Shown in pieces: positions 1 through 9,414 of a stretch of 64,000 nt of DNA. The notes under the pieces were generated by a model, which made no database searches, was not told the DNA's origin, and was given only the letters and a program-made list of their open reading frames with translations. Positions within the stretch are counted from its first letter, which is position 1; the number at the start of each line of letters is the position of its first letter. Location of the stretch: NCBI GenBank assembly GCA_028283745.1, contig JAPWJZ010000004.1, positions 491,512 to 555,511 of the forward strand, written 5' to 3'. Source of the DNA: Micavibrio sp. (GTDB lineage: Bacteria > Pseudomonadota > Alphaproteobacteria > Micavibrionales > UBA2020). The translations under genes and the position numbers were made by a program.

Positions 1-1
1 A

Positions 2-2143
2 CAACTCGAACAGACTCCCGACAACGCTACACTTCTGGCAAGCGTTTTTCGTACCTTCCACACCATCAAGGGGACCTGTGGTTTCTTCGGGTTTTCTGTT
101 CTGGGCGGGCTGACGCATGTAGCAGAAAACATCTTGGATCAGATGCGCAGCGGCTCACGTACGCTAACCGCTGAAGTCTCCGCTCTCCTGCTCGAAACCG
201 TTGATGCCATCAAGGCCATCATGGCCTCCATCGAAACACAGGGCACGGAGAGCGACAACGACTATAGCAACCTTCGGGCACGTCTGGCAGCGGTGCTCGA
301 ATCCTCCTCTGCAGCAGCTCCCTCCCGCGCCGTCCTGCCTGCGGAGCCTCCCACCGCACCTTCGCCTGCGCCGCAGAGCTCGATCCCCTCGCCTTCCGAT
401 CCGCCACCATCGACGGAAGAGCTTCAGACACCCAAAAGCTCCGGCTTCATTGAATCCACTATCCGTGTTGACGTCGGCCTGCTCGATAAGCTGATGAACC
501 TGGTCGGCGAGCTCGTCCTTGCACGCAACCAGCTCTTACAGGGCGCTACCGGCCACGACTCCAGCCTTATCCGGACCATACAGCGCCTGAACGCCATCAC
601 CAGCGAGCTTCAGGAGGGTGTGCTCAAAACCCGTATGCAGCCCATCGGCGTGGTCTGGAACAAGCTTCCGCGCATCGTGCGCGATCTCGCAACCGAATGC
701 GGCAAGAAGATTCGCATCGAGATGGAAGGCGCAGAGACGGAGCTCGATAAGACCATCATCGAAGCCATCAAAGATCCTCTGACCCACATCGTGCGCAACT
801 CCTGCGATCACGGCATCGAAGCACCGCAGGATCGCCTTTCCTCCGGAAAGATCAGCGAAGGCACGGTTACTCTTCGGGCCTACCACGAAGGCGGACACGT
901 CAACATCGAAATCTCGGATGACGGTCGCGGGCTCAACCCCGAGCGTCTGAAAGCACGTGCTGTCGAGAAAGGCCTGATCACCGAAGCGCAGGCCGCAACC
1001 CTCAGCACCCGGGAAGCAATCCATCTTGTCTTTGCGCCCGGTTTCTCCACCGCGAACACGATTACGACCATCTCCGGCCGTGGCGTTGGCATGGACGTCG
1101 TCAAGACCAATATCCAAAAGATTGGCGGCATCGTCGACATTACCAATAACCCTCAAGGTGCCGGATCGGTGGTGAAAATCACCATCCCGCTCACGCTGGC
1201 CATCATTCCGGGCCTCGTGATTAGAGCGGTCACGAAGGACGATGAACATCGCTTCGTCATTCCTCAGGCGAATCTGCTGGAGCTTGTCCGGATCGATCGC
1301 AGCGAAGCACGCAACGGTATGGCTCCTGCAATCGAGTATGTGAACGGAGCGCCCGTTTACCGCCGTCGCGGGCAGCTTCTGCCCCTCACCTATCTCAACC
1401 GCGTGCTCGGCCTGCAACCGGAGATCTTTCCCTCTTCTTCAGTGATCAATATCGTTGTCCTGCAAGCAGAAGGAAGGCCCTTCGGTCTCGTGGTGGACGG
1501 GATCTCTGACACCCAGGAAATCGTGGTAAAACCTCTCGGCAAGCGCCTAAAGAACCTTAGCTCCTATCTAGGAGCCACCATCATGGGCGACGGCCACGTA
1601 GCGCTGATCCTCGACATTCCCGGCCTCGCAACCCTGGCAGGCATGGCTGCACAATCGCGAGAGCTGCGGAAAGACGATCTTCGTACCGGCAACGGGGAGC
1701 CAAGACAAAGCTTTCTTCTCTTCCGTGCCGGCCGCTTCGAACGGGTCGCGGTCCCCCTGCATCTTGTTTCGCGTCTTGAGCAGATCGACAGCTCCAGCGT
1801 TCGCTACGCCGCCGGCAAACCCGTGCTCCACTATCGCGGAGAAATTCTCCCGCTACTTGAGTTGGGCAGCTTCTTTGAGCAGAGCAGTACCACCGTGCTC
1901 GTCTCCCCGGGAACGAATCTGCAGGTCATCGTTCTCGGCAACAACGAACGCAGGCTTGGCGTTGTTGTTGACCAGATTCTCGACGTCGTGGAAGAAAGCG
2001 TGAGCTACAAACGGCCTGCGCAGCACACCGGGCTCTCCAGCTCCATCATCCTCGGCAACACCATCACCGATCTGCTGGACGCGGAAACGCTGCTTGCCCC
2101 CATACCGCACAACGATTCGCCCCTTCTTGAAAGGACCGCCTAA
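2..2143 (+). CDS. cheA: Chemotaxis histidine kinase CheA (5' truncated by window edge), Hpt domain and two tandem CheW-like domains at the C-terminus
   Basis: Frame is open from nt 2, upstream of the listed ATG at 134: QLEQTPDNATLLASVFRTFHTIKGTCGFF is an Hpt/P1 phosphorylation motif. H-box/N-box/G-box segments present (LMNLVGELVLARNQL, HIVRNSCDHGIE, ISDDGRGLN, GRGVGMDVV). Confidence 0.95.
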   Translation, partial: QLEQTPDNATLLASVFRTFHTIKGTCGFFGFSVLGGLTHVAENILDQMRSGSRTLTAEVSALLLETVDAIKAIMASIETQGTESDNDYSNLRARLAAVLESSSAAAPSRAVLPAEPPTAPSPAPQSSIPSPSDPPPSTEELQTPKSSGFIESTIRVDVGLLDKLMNLVGELVLARNQLLQGATGHDSSLIRTIQRLNAITSELQEGVLKTRMQPIGVVWNKLPRIVRDLATECGKKIRIEMEGAETELDKTIIEAIKDPLTHIVRNSCDHGIEAPQDRLSSGKISEGTVTLRAYHEGGHVNIEISDDGRGLNPERLKARAVEKGLITEAQAATLSTREAIHLVFAPGFSTANTITTISGRGVGMDVVKTNIQKIGGIVDITNNPQGAGSVVKITIPLTLAIIPGLVIRAVTKDDEHRFVIPQANLLELVRIDRSEARNGMAPAIEYVNGAPVYRRRGQLLPLTYLNRVLGLQPEIFPSSSVINIVVLQAEGRPFGLVVDGISDTQEIVVKPLGKRLKNLSSYLGATIMGDGHVALILDIPGLATLAGMAAQSRELRKDDLRTGNGEPRQSFLLFRAGRFERVAVPLHLVSRLEQIDSSSVRYAAGKPVLHYRGEILPLLELGSFFEQSSTTVLVSPGTNLQVIVLGNNERRLGVVVDQILDVVEESVSYKRPAQHTGLSSSIILGNTITDLLDAETLLAPIPHNDSPLLERTA

Positions 2144-2608
2144 ATGAGCCCGCAACCAGAGCGTCGACAACAGCGAGGAGACACCATTCAGTTCGCAACC
2201 TTCCAGGTCGGCGATCTCTTTTTCGGCATTCAGGCCGTTCGCGTGCAGGAGGTCATCCGTCAGCAGGAGATGACCCGCATTCCCCTCGCCGCACCCGCCA
2301 TCCAGGGGCTCATCAACCTTCGAGGGCAGATCGTAACCGCCATCGACACACGCCATACGCTCGGACTTCCCCCCGCTGCACCCGAGTCACAGCCCATGAA
2401 CATCATCATTCAGGCAGAGGACGGCGCGGTCAGCCTTTTGGTAGACAGCATCGGCGATGTTCTCGAAGTACCGCAGAACAGTTATGCTCCGATTCCCGAT
2501 AACGTTCCACCGCGTCAGCGCAATCTGATCTCCGGCGTCTTCAAACTGCGAGATCGCCTCATGCTTTTACTCAACACCGAACAGCTTCTCGCGCTTGCCT
2601 GCAACTAA
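2144..2608 (+). CDS. cheW: CheW chemotaxis coupling protein
   Basis: 154 aa; FQVGDLFFGIQAVRVQEVIR...INLRGQIVTAIDTR typical of CheW; directly follows cheA. Confidence 0.92.
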   Translation: MSPQPERRQQRGDTIQFATFQVGDLFFGIQAVRVQEVIRQQEMTRIPLAAPAIQGLINLRGQIVTAIDTRHTLGLPPAAPESQPMNIIIQAEDGAVSLLVDSIGDVLEVPQNSYAPIPDNVPPRQRNLISGVFKLRDRLMLLLNTEQLLALACN

Positions 2609-2629
2609 CGTTCACGACCAACCTTCCTC

Positions 2630-4463
2630 ATGGAGAACACCGCAATGGCCACCGCAACCCACATCCCTGATCTAACGACCTCCACTCCCATCAAGGTACG
2701 GACACGCGTAGCCTCGGTGCCGCCGCACAGCAAGCTTCACGAAGCGCAGGCCGCGCTCGAAGCCATCGGCCGCTCCCAAGGCGTCGTCGAGTTTGTAACT
2801 CGACGGCACAATCCTCAACGCCAACGAAAATTTCCTTCGGCTCAGCGGGTATCGTCTCGATGAGATTCAGGGCAAACACCATAGCCTCTTCGTTGATCCA
2901 CACGAAGCGCAAGGCTTGGAGTACCGTGCGCTCTGGACCGGCCTGCAGCGCGGGGATGCACGCACCGCGATCTTTCGTCGCATTGGGAAAAATGGACAGG
3001 AGTTCTGGCTGCAGGGATGCTACATGCCCATCCTCGACGCAGAAGGCAAGCCGTTCAAGGCAGTCAAGATTGCGCTGGATGTCACAGAGGACATGCGCCG
3101 CAACGTAGCCAACCGCGGACAGGTAGAAGCCGTCAGCCGCACGCAGGCCGTCATCGAGTTTGAACTCGATGGAACCATCGTGGCGGCGAATGAAAACTTT
3201 CTCAACACCATGGGCTACACTCTCGTGGAATTGCAGGGTCGCCATCACCGCACCTTCATGGAAAAGGACGAGGCTCAATCCCCCGCCTATCGGGAGTTCT
3301 GGGAGGCGCTCGCACGCGGCGAGTATCAGCATGGCGAGTACAAGCGTCTGGGCAAGGGTGCGCGTGAAGTCTGGATCTACGGCTCCTACAACCCTATCTT
3401 TGACGCCAATGGCAAGCCTGCGCGCGTGGTCAAGTTCGCAACCGACATTACCTCCACCGTCCGTGCGCGATTGGAGCATCAAGCCGCGCAGGAGGCAGAG
3501 CGTCTGCGCACACTGGAACTGCAGGAGAAAGTGCAGTCCATTCTCGAAGTCGTGCAACAGGCCAGCGAAGGCGACCTAACCCAGCAAATCACTGTCTCAG
3601 GTAAGGACTCCATCGGGCAGATGGGAGAAGCCCTGGCTCGCTTCTTTGCCGACCTTCGTCAACGGATTACCGCTATCACCACCGCCGCGCAGGCCCTTGG
3701 GTCCGCTTCGGAAGAGCTTTCCGTCATCAGTGAGCAAATGGCCTCCAACGCGGAAGAAACGGCAACGCAGGCCAAGGTCGTCTCCACAGCTAGCGATGAG
3801 GTCTCCAAAAACGTTACCGTGGTGGCGGCAGGCTCGGAAGAGATGCAAGCCTCTATCCGTGAGATATCCAAAAGCGCAAACGAAAGCGCGAACGTTGCCC
3901 ACAACGCCGTTGCTGCGGCCACAGCAACCAATCAGACCATCGCCAAACTTGGACAATCCAGTCTTGAGATCGGCAAGGTCGTAAAGGTCATCACCTCCAT
4001 CGCGCAGCAGACCAACCTCCTCGCGCTCAATGCCACCATCGAAGCTGCGCGTGCAGGAGAAGCCGGCAAAGGCTTCGCCGTAGTTGCCAATGAAGTCAAG
4101 GAGCTTGCAAAAGAAACGGCCAAGGCAACGGAAGAGATCGGTCAGAAGATCGAAGCCATTCAGAGCGATACCACCAGTGCCGTTCAGGCGATCGAAGAGA
4201 TCACCCAGATCATCAACCAGATCAACGATGTTTCGAACACCATCGCCTCTGCGGTTGAAGAACAGACCGCCACGACAAACGAAATCGGCCGCAACGTTTC
4301 GGATGCTTCGCATGGCGTGAGCGAAATCGCCGTCAATATTGCCGGCGTTGCCTCAGCAGCTCAAAGCACAACCACCGGCGCAGCAGGCACGCAAACCGCG
4401 GCGCGCAGCCTACATGCCATGGCGAGCGAGCTGCAGGGTCTCGTCGTTCGCTTCACCGTCTAA
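2630..4463 (+). CDS. Soluble methyl-accepting chemotaxis protein with two N-terminal PAS domains; one apparent +1 frameshift in PAS1 splits it into ORFs 2630-2863 and 2916-4463
   Basis: C-terminal MCP signalling hairpin ([37 protein letters not shown]). Removing one base near 2796 restores [51 protein letters not shown], matching the second PAS copy. No TM segment seen. Confidence 0.85.
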
Positions 4464-4532
4464 ACAAGGACTCTCCATGCAGGCCGGGTCTCCTGCCTGC
4501 ATATTTTCTTATCTCTTTGCTGAGGTCATACG

Positions 4533-5654
4533 ATGCCTGTTGCGTCATCACGCACCATCCCTTCTCCCACACGACGCCAGGCAGACAAGATCCGGGTTTT
4601 AGTCGTAGACGACTCTGTCGTCGTTCGCCGTCTTCTCACGCGCATGCTAAGCGAAGAACAGGGGTTTGAGGTAGTAGGCACCGCCGCTTCAGCCGAAAGC
4701 GCCCTGAGTAAGCTGCCCCTGCTCACGCCGGATGTCATGACACTCGACATCAACATGCCCGGCATGAGTGGACTGGAGTTGCTTCCGCTTCTCCGTGCTC
4801 GCTTCCCGAAGCTTCGTGTTCTGGTCTTCTCCGGCGGCTCCCTCTCCTCCGCTGCCAGCACAGTCGATGCGCTGATGAACGGCGCGGCCATGTTTCTGAT
4901 GAAGCCTGAAACCGACGTCTCTCTCCCTGATGCCTCGGCCCGTTTTCAGCTCGAGCTTTGCGAGAAGCTACGTCTTCTCTGCCATACGTCCACACAACTC
5001 CAACGCGGCTCGCCGCCCCCCCCGTCGCTGCACTCGCTTGCCTCCTCCAGGCCGCCCCGTATTCCGCCTTCGTTCAAAAACCGTGAGGTTCTTGCCATCG
5101 GTGTTTCTACCGGAGGCCCTACCGCTCTCGCGCAGTTGATCGCTGGCTTGCCGCATAACTTTTCTCTTCCCGTCGTCATCGTGCAGCACATGCCTCCCGT
5201 CTTCACCCGGCTCCTCGCAGAGCGCATTCAACACAGCACAGGCTTTCCCACCGTTGAGGCTGCTGACGGAATGAAACTGCAACCCGGCACAGCCTATCTC
5301 GCTCCCGGAGACTTCCACATGCGGCTCACCCGCGCCGGTACAGAGGTGCTCATTCGTCTCGATCAGGGACCGCAGGAGTGCTCCTGCAGACCTGCGGTGG
5401 ATGTCCTCTTCCGCTCTGTCGCTGAAGTCTATGGGGGCAACACCATCGCCACCATCCTCACCGGTATGGGGCAGGACGGCCTGCGCGGTTCTGAATCGCT
5501 CGTGCGTCAGGGAGCTCATCTCATCGCACAGGATGAAGCCACCAGCGTCGTGTGGGGAATGCCAGGCGCCGTCACGCAGGCCGGCCTCGTGCATGAGTCG
5601 TTACCACTTCAAGAAATAGCCGGAGCGATTCTTCGGCAAGTAAGGGGCCGCTAA
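4533..5654 (+). CDS. cheB: CheB protein-glutamate methylesterase (REC + CheB_methylest)
   Basis: REC domain (VLVVDDSVVVRRLL...DVMTLDINMPGMSGLELL) and esterase domain (AIGVSTGGPTAL, HMPPVFTRLLAERI, ILTGMGQDGLRG). Confidence 0.95.
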   Translation: MPVASSRTIPSPTRRQADKIRVLVVDDSVVVRRLLTRMLSEEQGFEVVGTAASAESALSKLPLLTPDVMTLDINMPGMSGLELLPLLRARFPKLRVLVFSGGSLSSAASTVDALMNGAAMFLMKPETDVSLPDASARFQLELCEKLRLLCHTSTQLQRGSPPPPSLHSLASSRPPRIPPSFKNREVLAIGVSTGGPTALAQLIAGLPHNFSLPVVIVQHMPPVFTRLLAERIQHSTGFPTVEAADGMKLQPGTAYLAPGDFHMRLTRAGTEVLIRLDQGPQECSCRPAVDVLFRSVAEVYGGNTIATILTGMGQDGLRGSESLVRQGAHLIAQDEATSVVWGMPGAVTQAGLVHESLPLQEIAGAILRQVRGR

Positions 5655-6493
5655 TGCCAAATTCATTCTTTGCCTCTACTCCAACCCACGCCGTCTCCCC
5701 GGAGTGCTTTCTCTTCCTCCAGCAGTGGATCCACCGCGCCTCTGGGCTTTCTCTCGAAGCGGAAAAAGTCTATCTACTCGAGTCACGACTTGGGCCAGTC
5801 GTGGAGCGCGAGCAGCTTGGCTCCATGGAGGCGCTCTGCCAGGCTCTCCGCAGCGGCCTGCCCGGCCTATCGCGCAAAGTGATCGAAGCCATGACCACGC
5901 ACGAGACTCTCTTCTTTCGGGATCATGCCCCGTTCTCTGCGCTTCGGTCGCACATCCTGCCACAACTCCTGCGCGACCGCTCCAGCGGCCAAAAGCTGCG
6001 TTTCTGGTCAGCGGCAGCTTCGTCCGGGCAGGAGGCCTACTCCCTGGCGATCACCCTACTCGAAGCAGGGCTCACCCCCAATGAGGTCTCGATCCTCGCA
6101 ACCGACATCTCCGAACGCGTGCTGGAAAAAGCCAGTGCCGGCGTCTACGGCACCTTTGAAGTAAGCCGTGGCCTTCCGGCTCCCTATCTTGCCCGCTACT
6201 TTCAACCTCATGGAGAAGAGTGGAAAGTCCGGCCGCATCTCCGCAACATGATTCAATTCGAACCGCTTGATCTCCGGCAAAGCCTCAGCGGCCGGGGTCC
6301 ATTTCACGTCGTCTTCTGCCGTAATGTCTTGATCTACTTCGACACGCCAACCAAAACCAACACCCTGAAAGAGCTGCACAGCGTTCTTTACCCCGGCGCT
6401 CCGCTCTTTTTAGGTGCCGCCGAAACCGTAGGCACAGCCCAACGATTCAAGCGCTCCAAAATCGCTGATGCAATCGCCTATCTTGCCGATTAA
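5654..6493 (+). CDS. cheR: CheR protein-glutamate methyltransferase
   Basis: TTHETLFFRD, FWSAAASSGQEAYSLAI, FCRNVLIYFD motifs; TAATG overlap with cheB. Confidence 0.95.
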   Translation: MPNSFFASTPTHAVSPECFLFLQQWIHRASGLSLEAEKVYLLESRLGPVVEREQLGSMEALCQALRSGLPGLSRKVIEAMTTHETLFFRDHAPFSALRSHILPQLLRDRSSGQKLRFWSAAASSGQEAYSLAITLLEAGLTPNEVSILATDISERVLEKASAGVYGTFEVSRGLPAPYLARYFQPHGEEWKVRPHLRNMIQFEPLDLRQSLSGRGPFHVVFCRNVLIYFDTPTKTNTLKELHSVLYPGAPLFLGAAETVGTAQRFKRSKIADAIAYLAD

Positions 6494-6534
6494 CTCCATA
6501 GCCCCACCGGGGCATCCCTTCCGAGGTAGCGTTT

Positions 6535-6906
6535 ATGCAGGTTCTCCTAGTAGATGACAGCAAGACTATGCGCATGCTCGTGCAGCGAGCCATCCGTCAG
6601 GCAGGCTTCAGCGGCTTCACCTTCATCGAAGCCGAGAACGGCGCCGATGCCTTGAACAAACTCGCCGCGCATCAACCGCAGCTGATTCTCTCCGACTGGA
6701 ATATGCCGGAGATGTCCGGCATCGACTTCCTGCGGCATGTTCGCTCCTCTTCAAACGCGACGCCCTTTGGCTTTATCACCTCGGAAGGCTCAAACGAAAT
6801 CTACGAAGCAGCGATGAAAGAAGGGGCTCAGTTTCTGATCACAAAACCCTTCACACCAGAGGACGTTCGTAGCTCCTTGCGGAACGTCTTCGGAGGCATC
6901 GCATGA
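6535..6906 (+). CDS. cheY: CheY-like single-domain response regulator
   Basis: 123 aa REC domain: MQVLLVDDSKTMRMLV...LILSDWNMPEMSGIDFL...KPFTPEDV. Confidence 0.93.
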   Translation: MQVLLVDDSKTMRMLVQRAIRQAGFSGFTFIEAENGADALNKLAAHQPQLILSDWNMPEMSGIDFLRHVRSSSNATPFGFITSEGSNEIYEAAMKEGAQFLITKPFTPEDVRSSLRNVFGGIA

Positions 6907-7379
6907 ACGCGGCCGCAGGCACCCCTTTTGCCTTTTCTCAGCTCTTTACCGATCTCACTGGACGGCGCGTTACCGTCGCCTCAGGCGATGACCTTTTCCT
7001 GAATCACGGCAGCAAGGCCTACGGGGTTTATGAAGTGGTGGGAACGCCCGACACCATCCTGCTGACGGTGGATCTTCCTCTGCTCGGCTCTCTCGGCGGT
7101 GTGCTGGTTGGGCTCCCCGATACCGTCGTCCGGCAGCAGCTCACGGAGCGGCCTATCGACGATGCACTTACAGACGCTATGCGCGAAGTGCTGAACATCG
7201 TCTCCTCCGTGCTGACGCGACACAAACGCGCCGTGCTCAAACAAATGGTGACAGACGCTTTCCTTGGAGACTCACTGACCAGTGAGTTCACGTTAGAGCC
7301 CCACACGCTGCGACGCTTTCACGTCACGATGACAGGCTATCCTTCCGGAGAGATCTCCATGCTCACGCGTCTGCGCTAA
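6903..7379 (+). CDS. Chemotaxis-associated protein, possibly CheX/CheC-like
   Basis: 158 aa ORF, ATGA overlap with cheY; ALTDAMREVLNIVSSVLT resembles the CheC/CheX/FliN helix motif. Family assignment is tentative. Confidence 0.55.
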   Translation: MNAAAGTPFAFSQLFTDLTGRRVTVASGDDLFLNHGSKAYGVYEVVGTPDTILLTVDLPLLGSLGGVLVGLPDTVVRQQLTERPIDDALTDAMREVLNIVSSVLTRHKRAVLKQMVTDAFLGDSLTSEFTLEPHTLRRFHVTMTGYPSGEISMLTRLR

Positions 7380-8052
7380 GCAGGCCTTCCGCAGCAGCGC
7401 CATGCGAGGCATGCCAGTGCCGCACAATCTCCAGATACTTGCGCGCCTGCTCGCTCACAAGCTCCGGCTGGCCTGCCTTAATCGCGTGCACGTTCACCAG
7501 ATCCGCTCCAATACCCAGCGCAAACGCTCCTGCATGAAGGAAGTCGTGCGCGGTGTGCAAGGTAACGCCGCCGGTTGGAATCAGCTCAATCTGCGGAAGC
7601 GGAGCCTTAAGGCTCCGCAGGTAGGCCGCTCCACCCATCGCGCTTGCCGGAAACACCTTCACCACATCAGCTCCGGCATCCCAGGCACGCAAAACCTCCG
7701 TAGGTGTCAGCGCCCCCGGCAAAATACCAATGCCCTGCTTTACGCAGAGCGCTACCGTTTCCTGATGAAATGCGGGGCTGACGACAAACTGTGCGCCAAC
7801 GTCGATGCAGGCCATTGCCTGCTCTGCATTCAGCACCGTGCCCGCTCCCACCAGAATGTCCGGACGCTCCCGCACCAGCCGAGCGATCAATCGTACGGCA
7901 TCCGGTACCGTCATCGTCACCTCAACCACGTCACAGCCGCCCGCTGCAATCGCCTCAGCCAGGCGAAACGCCTGCTCTGCGGATTCAGCACGCAGGACGG
8001 GAACCAATCCCGTGCGGTGAAGACGCGTCAGTACCTCTTGCTTGTTTGCCAT
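7363..8052 (-). CDS. eda: KDPG/KHG aldolase (bifunctional 4-hydroxy-2-oxoglutarate / 2-dehydro-3-deoxy-phosphogluconate aldolase)
   Basis: MANKQEVLTRLHRTGLVPVLRAES...DVVEVTMTVPDA...GAGTVLNAEQ...VKVFPAS...LIPTGGV; start chosen at 8052 rather than the longer ORF. Confidence 0.93.
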   Translation of the reverse strand: MANKQEVLTRLHRTGLVPVLRAESAEQAFRLAEAIAAGGCDVVEVTMTVPDAVRLIARLVRERPDILVGAGTVLNAEQAMACIDVGAQFVVSPAFHQETVALCVKQGIGILPGALTPTEVLRAWDAGADVVKVFPASAMGGAAYLRSLKAPLPQIELIPTGGVTLHTAHDFLHAGAFALGIGADLVNVHAIKAGQPELVSEQARKYLEIVRHWHASHGAAAEGLLSADA

Positions 8053-8066
8053 TGCCGCACTCCGCT

Positions 8067-9182
8067 CTACCGAATCGTGCCCTCTGTACCACCGGCCATC
8101 AGCCGTTCCACCTCTGGCAGCGTCGCCATGGACGTATCCCCCGGAGTCGTCATGCACAACGCCCCATGCGCGACACCGCAGTTCAACGCCCACGCAAGTC
8201 CACGCTCACACAGCAAGCCGTAGACCAGCCCCGCAGCAAAGGAGTCGCCACCGCCTACACGATCCAGAATCTCCAACGCGTCAAAGCAAATTCCCTCCAC
8301 CGCCTCACCGCACGCGTACCCAAAAGCGCTCCAGGCATTGCGGCTCGCCGTAACCGGCCTACGCACTGTGCTCGCAACCACGCGCAGTTGCGGCCACTCC
8401 TGCGTAACGCGCGCCGCCATCTCCGCAAAGCTTTCCAACGTATGCCACGCAGGCCCATGCGATGCCTTGTTTTCTCCACGAGCAACATCGCCCTCGTGAC
8501 CAAACAGAACATCCACCATCGGCATCAGCGAGCGGTTAACGGCAATCGATCTCTCTCGTCCACCGCGTGCCTTCCAAAGCGAAGGCCTGTAATTCGCATC
8601 AAAGCTCACGACTGTGCCGTGACGCCGGGCTGCAAGCATCGCCTCGCATACAACCTCGGTCGCCGTCTCGCTCAACGCGGCCATAATGCCACCCGTATGG
8701 AACCACCGCACCCCTTGCGCAAAGATTGCATCCCAATCGATCACGCCGGGCTGCAGCTGAGCGATCGCAGTATGCCCGCGATCCATCATGCCCATGCCAT
8801 GCCGCACACCGAAGCCTCGTTCCAAAAAATAGATTCCGTTGCGCGCCTCGCCACCTACACCATCAAAAGTCTCCCAGCGCACAGAGGACACATCCACGCC
8901 GCCCTGCAGCATCAGGTCTTCAATCAGCCGACCGACCGGGTTATCAACCAGTGCAGTCACGATTGCACTGCGTAAGCCGAAGCAGCGCCGCAGCCCTCGG
9001 GCCACGTTGTACTCGCCACCGCCCTCCCAGACACGAAAGTTGCGTGCTCCGACGATTCGTCCCTCTCCCGGATCGAAGCGCAGCATCACTTCTCCGAGGG
9101 AAACCTCGTCCCAGCGGCACGCCGCTGCCTCCTTCAAACACAAGCCTCCGGTCGCTGCTTCGGCGCTCAATCCGTTGCTCAC
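8067..9182 (-). CDS. kdgK: PfkB-family sugar kinase, probable 2-keto-3-deoxygluconate kinase
   Basis: SLGEVMLRFDPGEGRI...WEGGGEYNVARGL...VVSFDANYRPSLW...DRVGGGDSFAAGLVYGL; adjacent to KDPG aldolase. Confidence 0.9.
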   Translation of the reverse strand: MSNGLSAEAATGGLCLKEAAACRWDEVSLGEVMLRFDPGEGRIVGARNFRVWEGGGEYNVARGLRRCFGLRSAIVTALVDNPVGRLIEDLMLQGGVDVSSVRWETFDGVGGEARNGIYFLERGFGVRHGMGMMDRGHTAIAQLQPGVIDWDAIFAQGVRWFHTGGIMAALSETATEVVCEAMLAARRHGTVVSFDANYRPSLWKARGGRERSIAVNRSLMPMVDVLFGHEGDVARGENKASHGPAWHTLESFAEMAARVTQEWPQLRVVASTVRRPVTASRNAWSAFGYACGEAVEGICFDALEILDRVGGGDSFAAGLVYGLLCERGLAWALNCGVAHGALCMTTPGDTSMATLPEVERLMAGGTEGTIR

Positions 9183-9414
9183 AGAACCTCACCCGTATTT
9201 CTTGCACCGAAATCCTACACGCTGTGAGTCCACTTCGGCTTCCCGGCCGCCGTGCTTTTGGAAACCGGCATGGTAAACTCCTACCAAGTTCACAACCTGG
9301 TAAATCAGTTTTCCCGCGGCCTCAGAGAAGAAGCTGCGCAGAGCTTCGTTAAGATCAGCCTTCACGGCACCCTTAGCGGTGCTCTTTTTATTTCCATTTC
9401 AAGGCACTCTTCTT

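Noticed and set aside
9361-9400. ggcacccttagcggtgctctttttattt as a regulatory attenuator before the PLD lipoprotein
   Set aside because: Short 5-bp stem and no recognisable aptamer upstream; could be a weak terminator but support is too thin.
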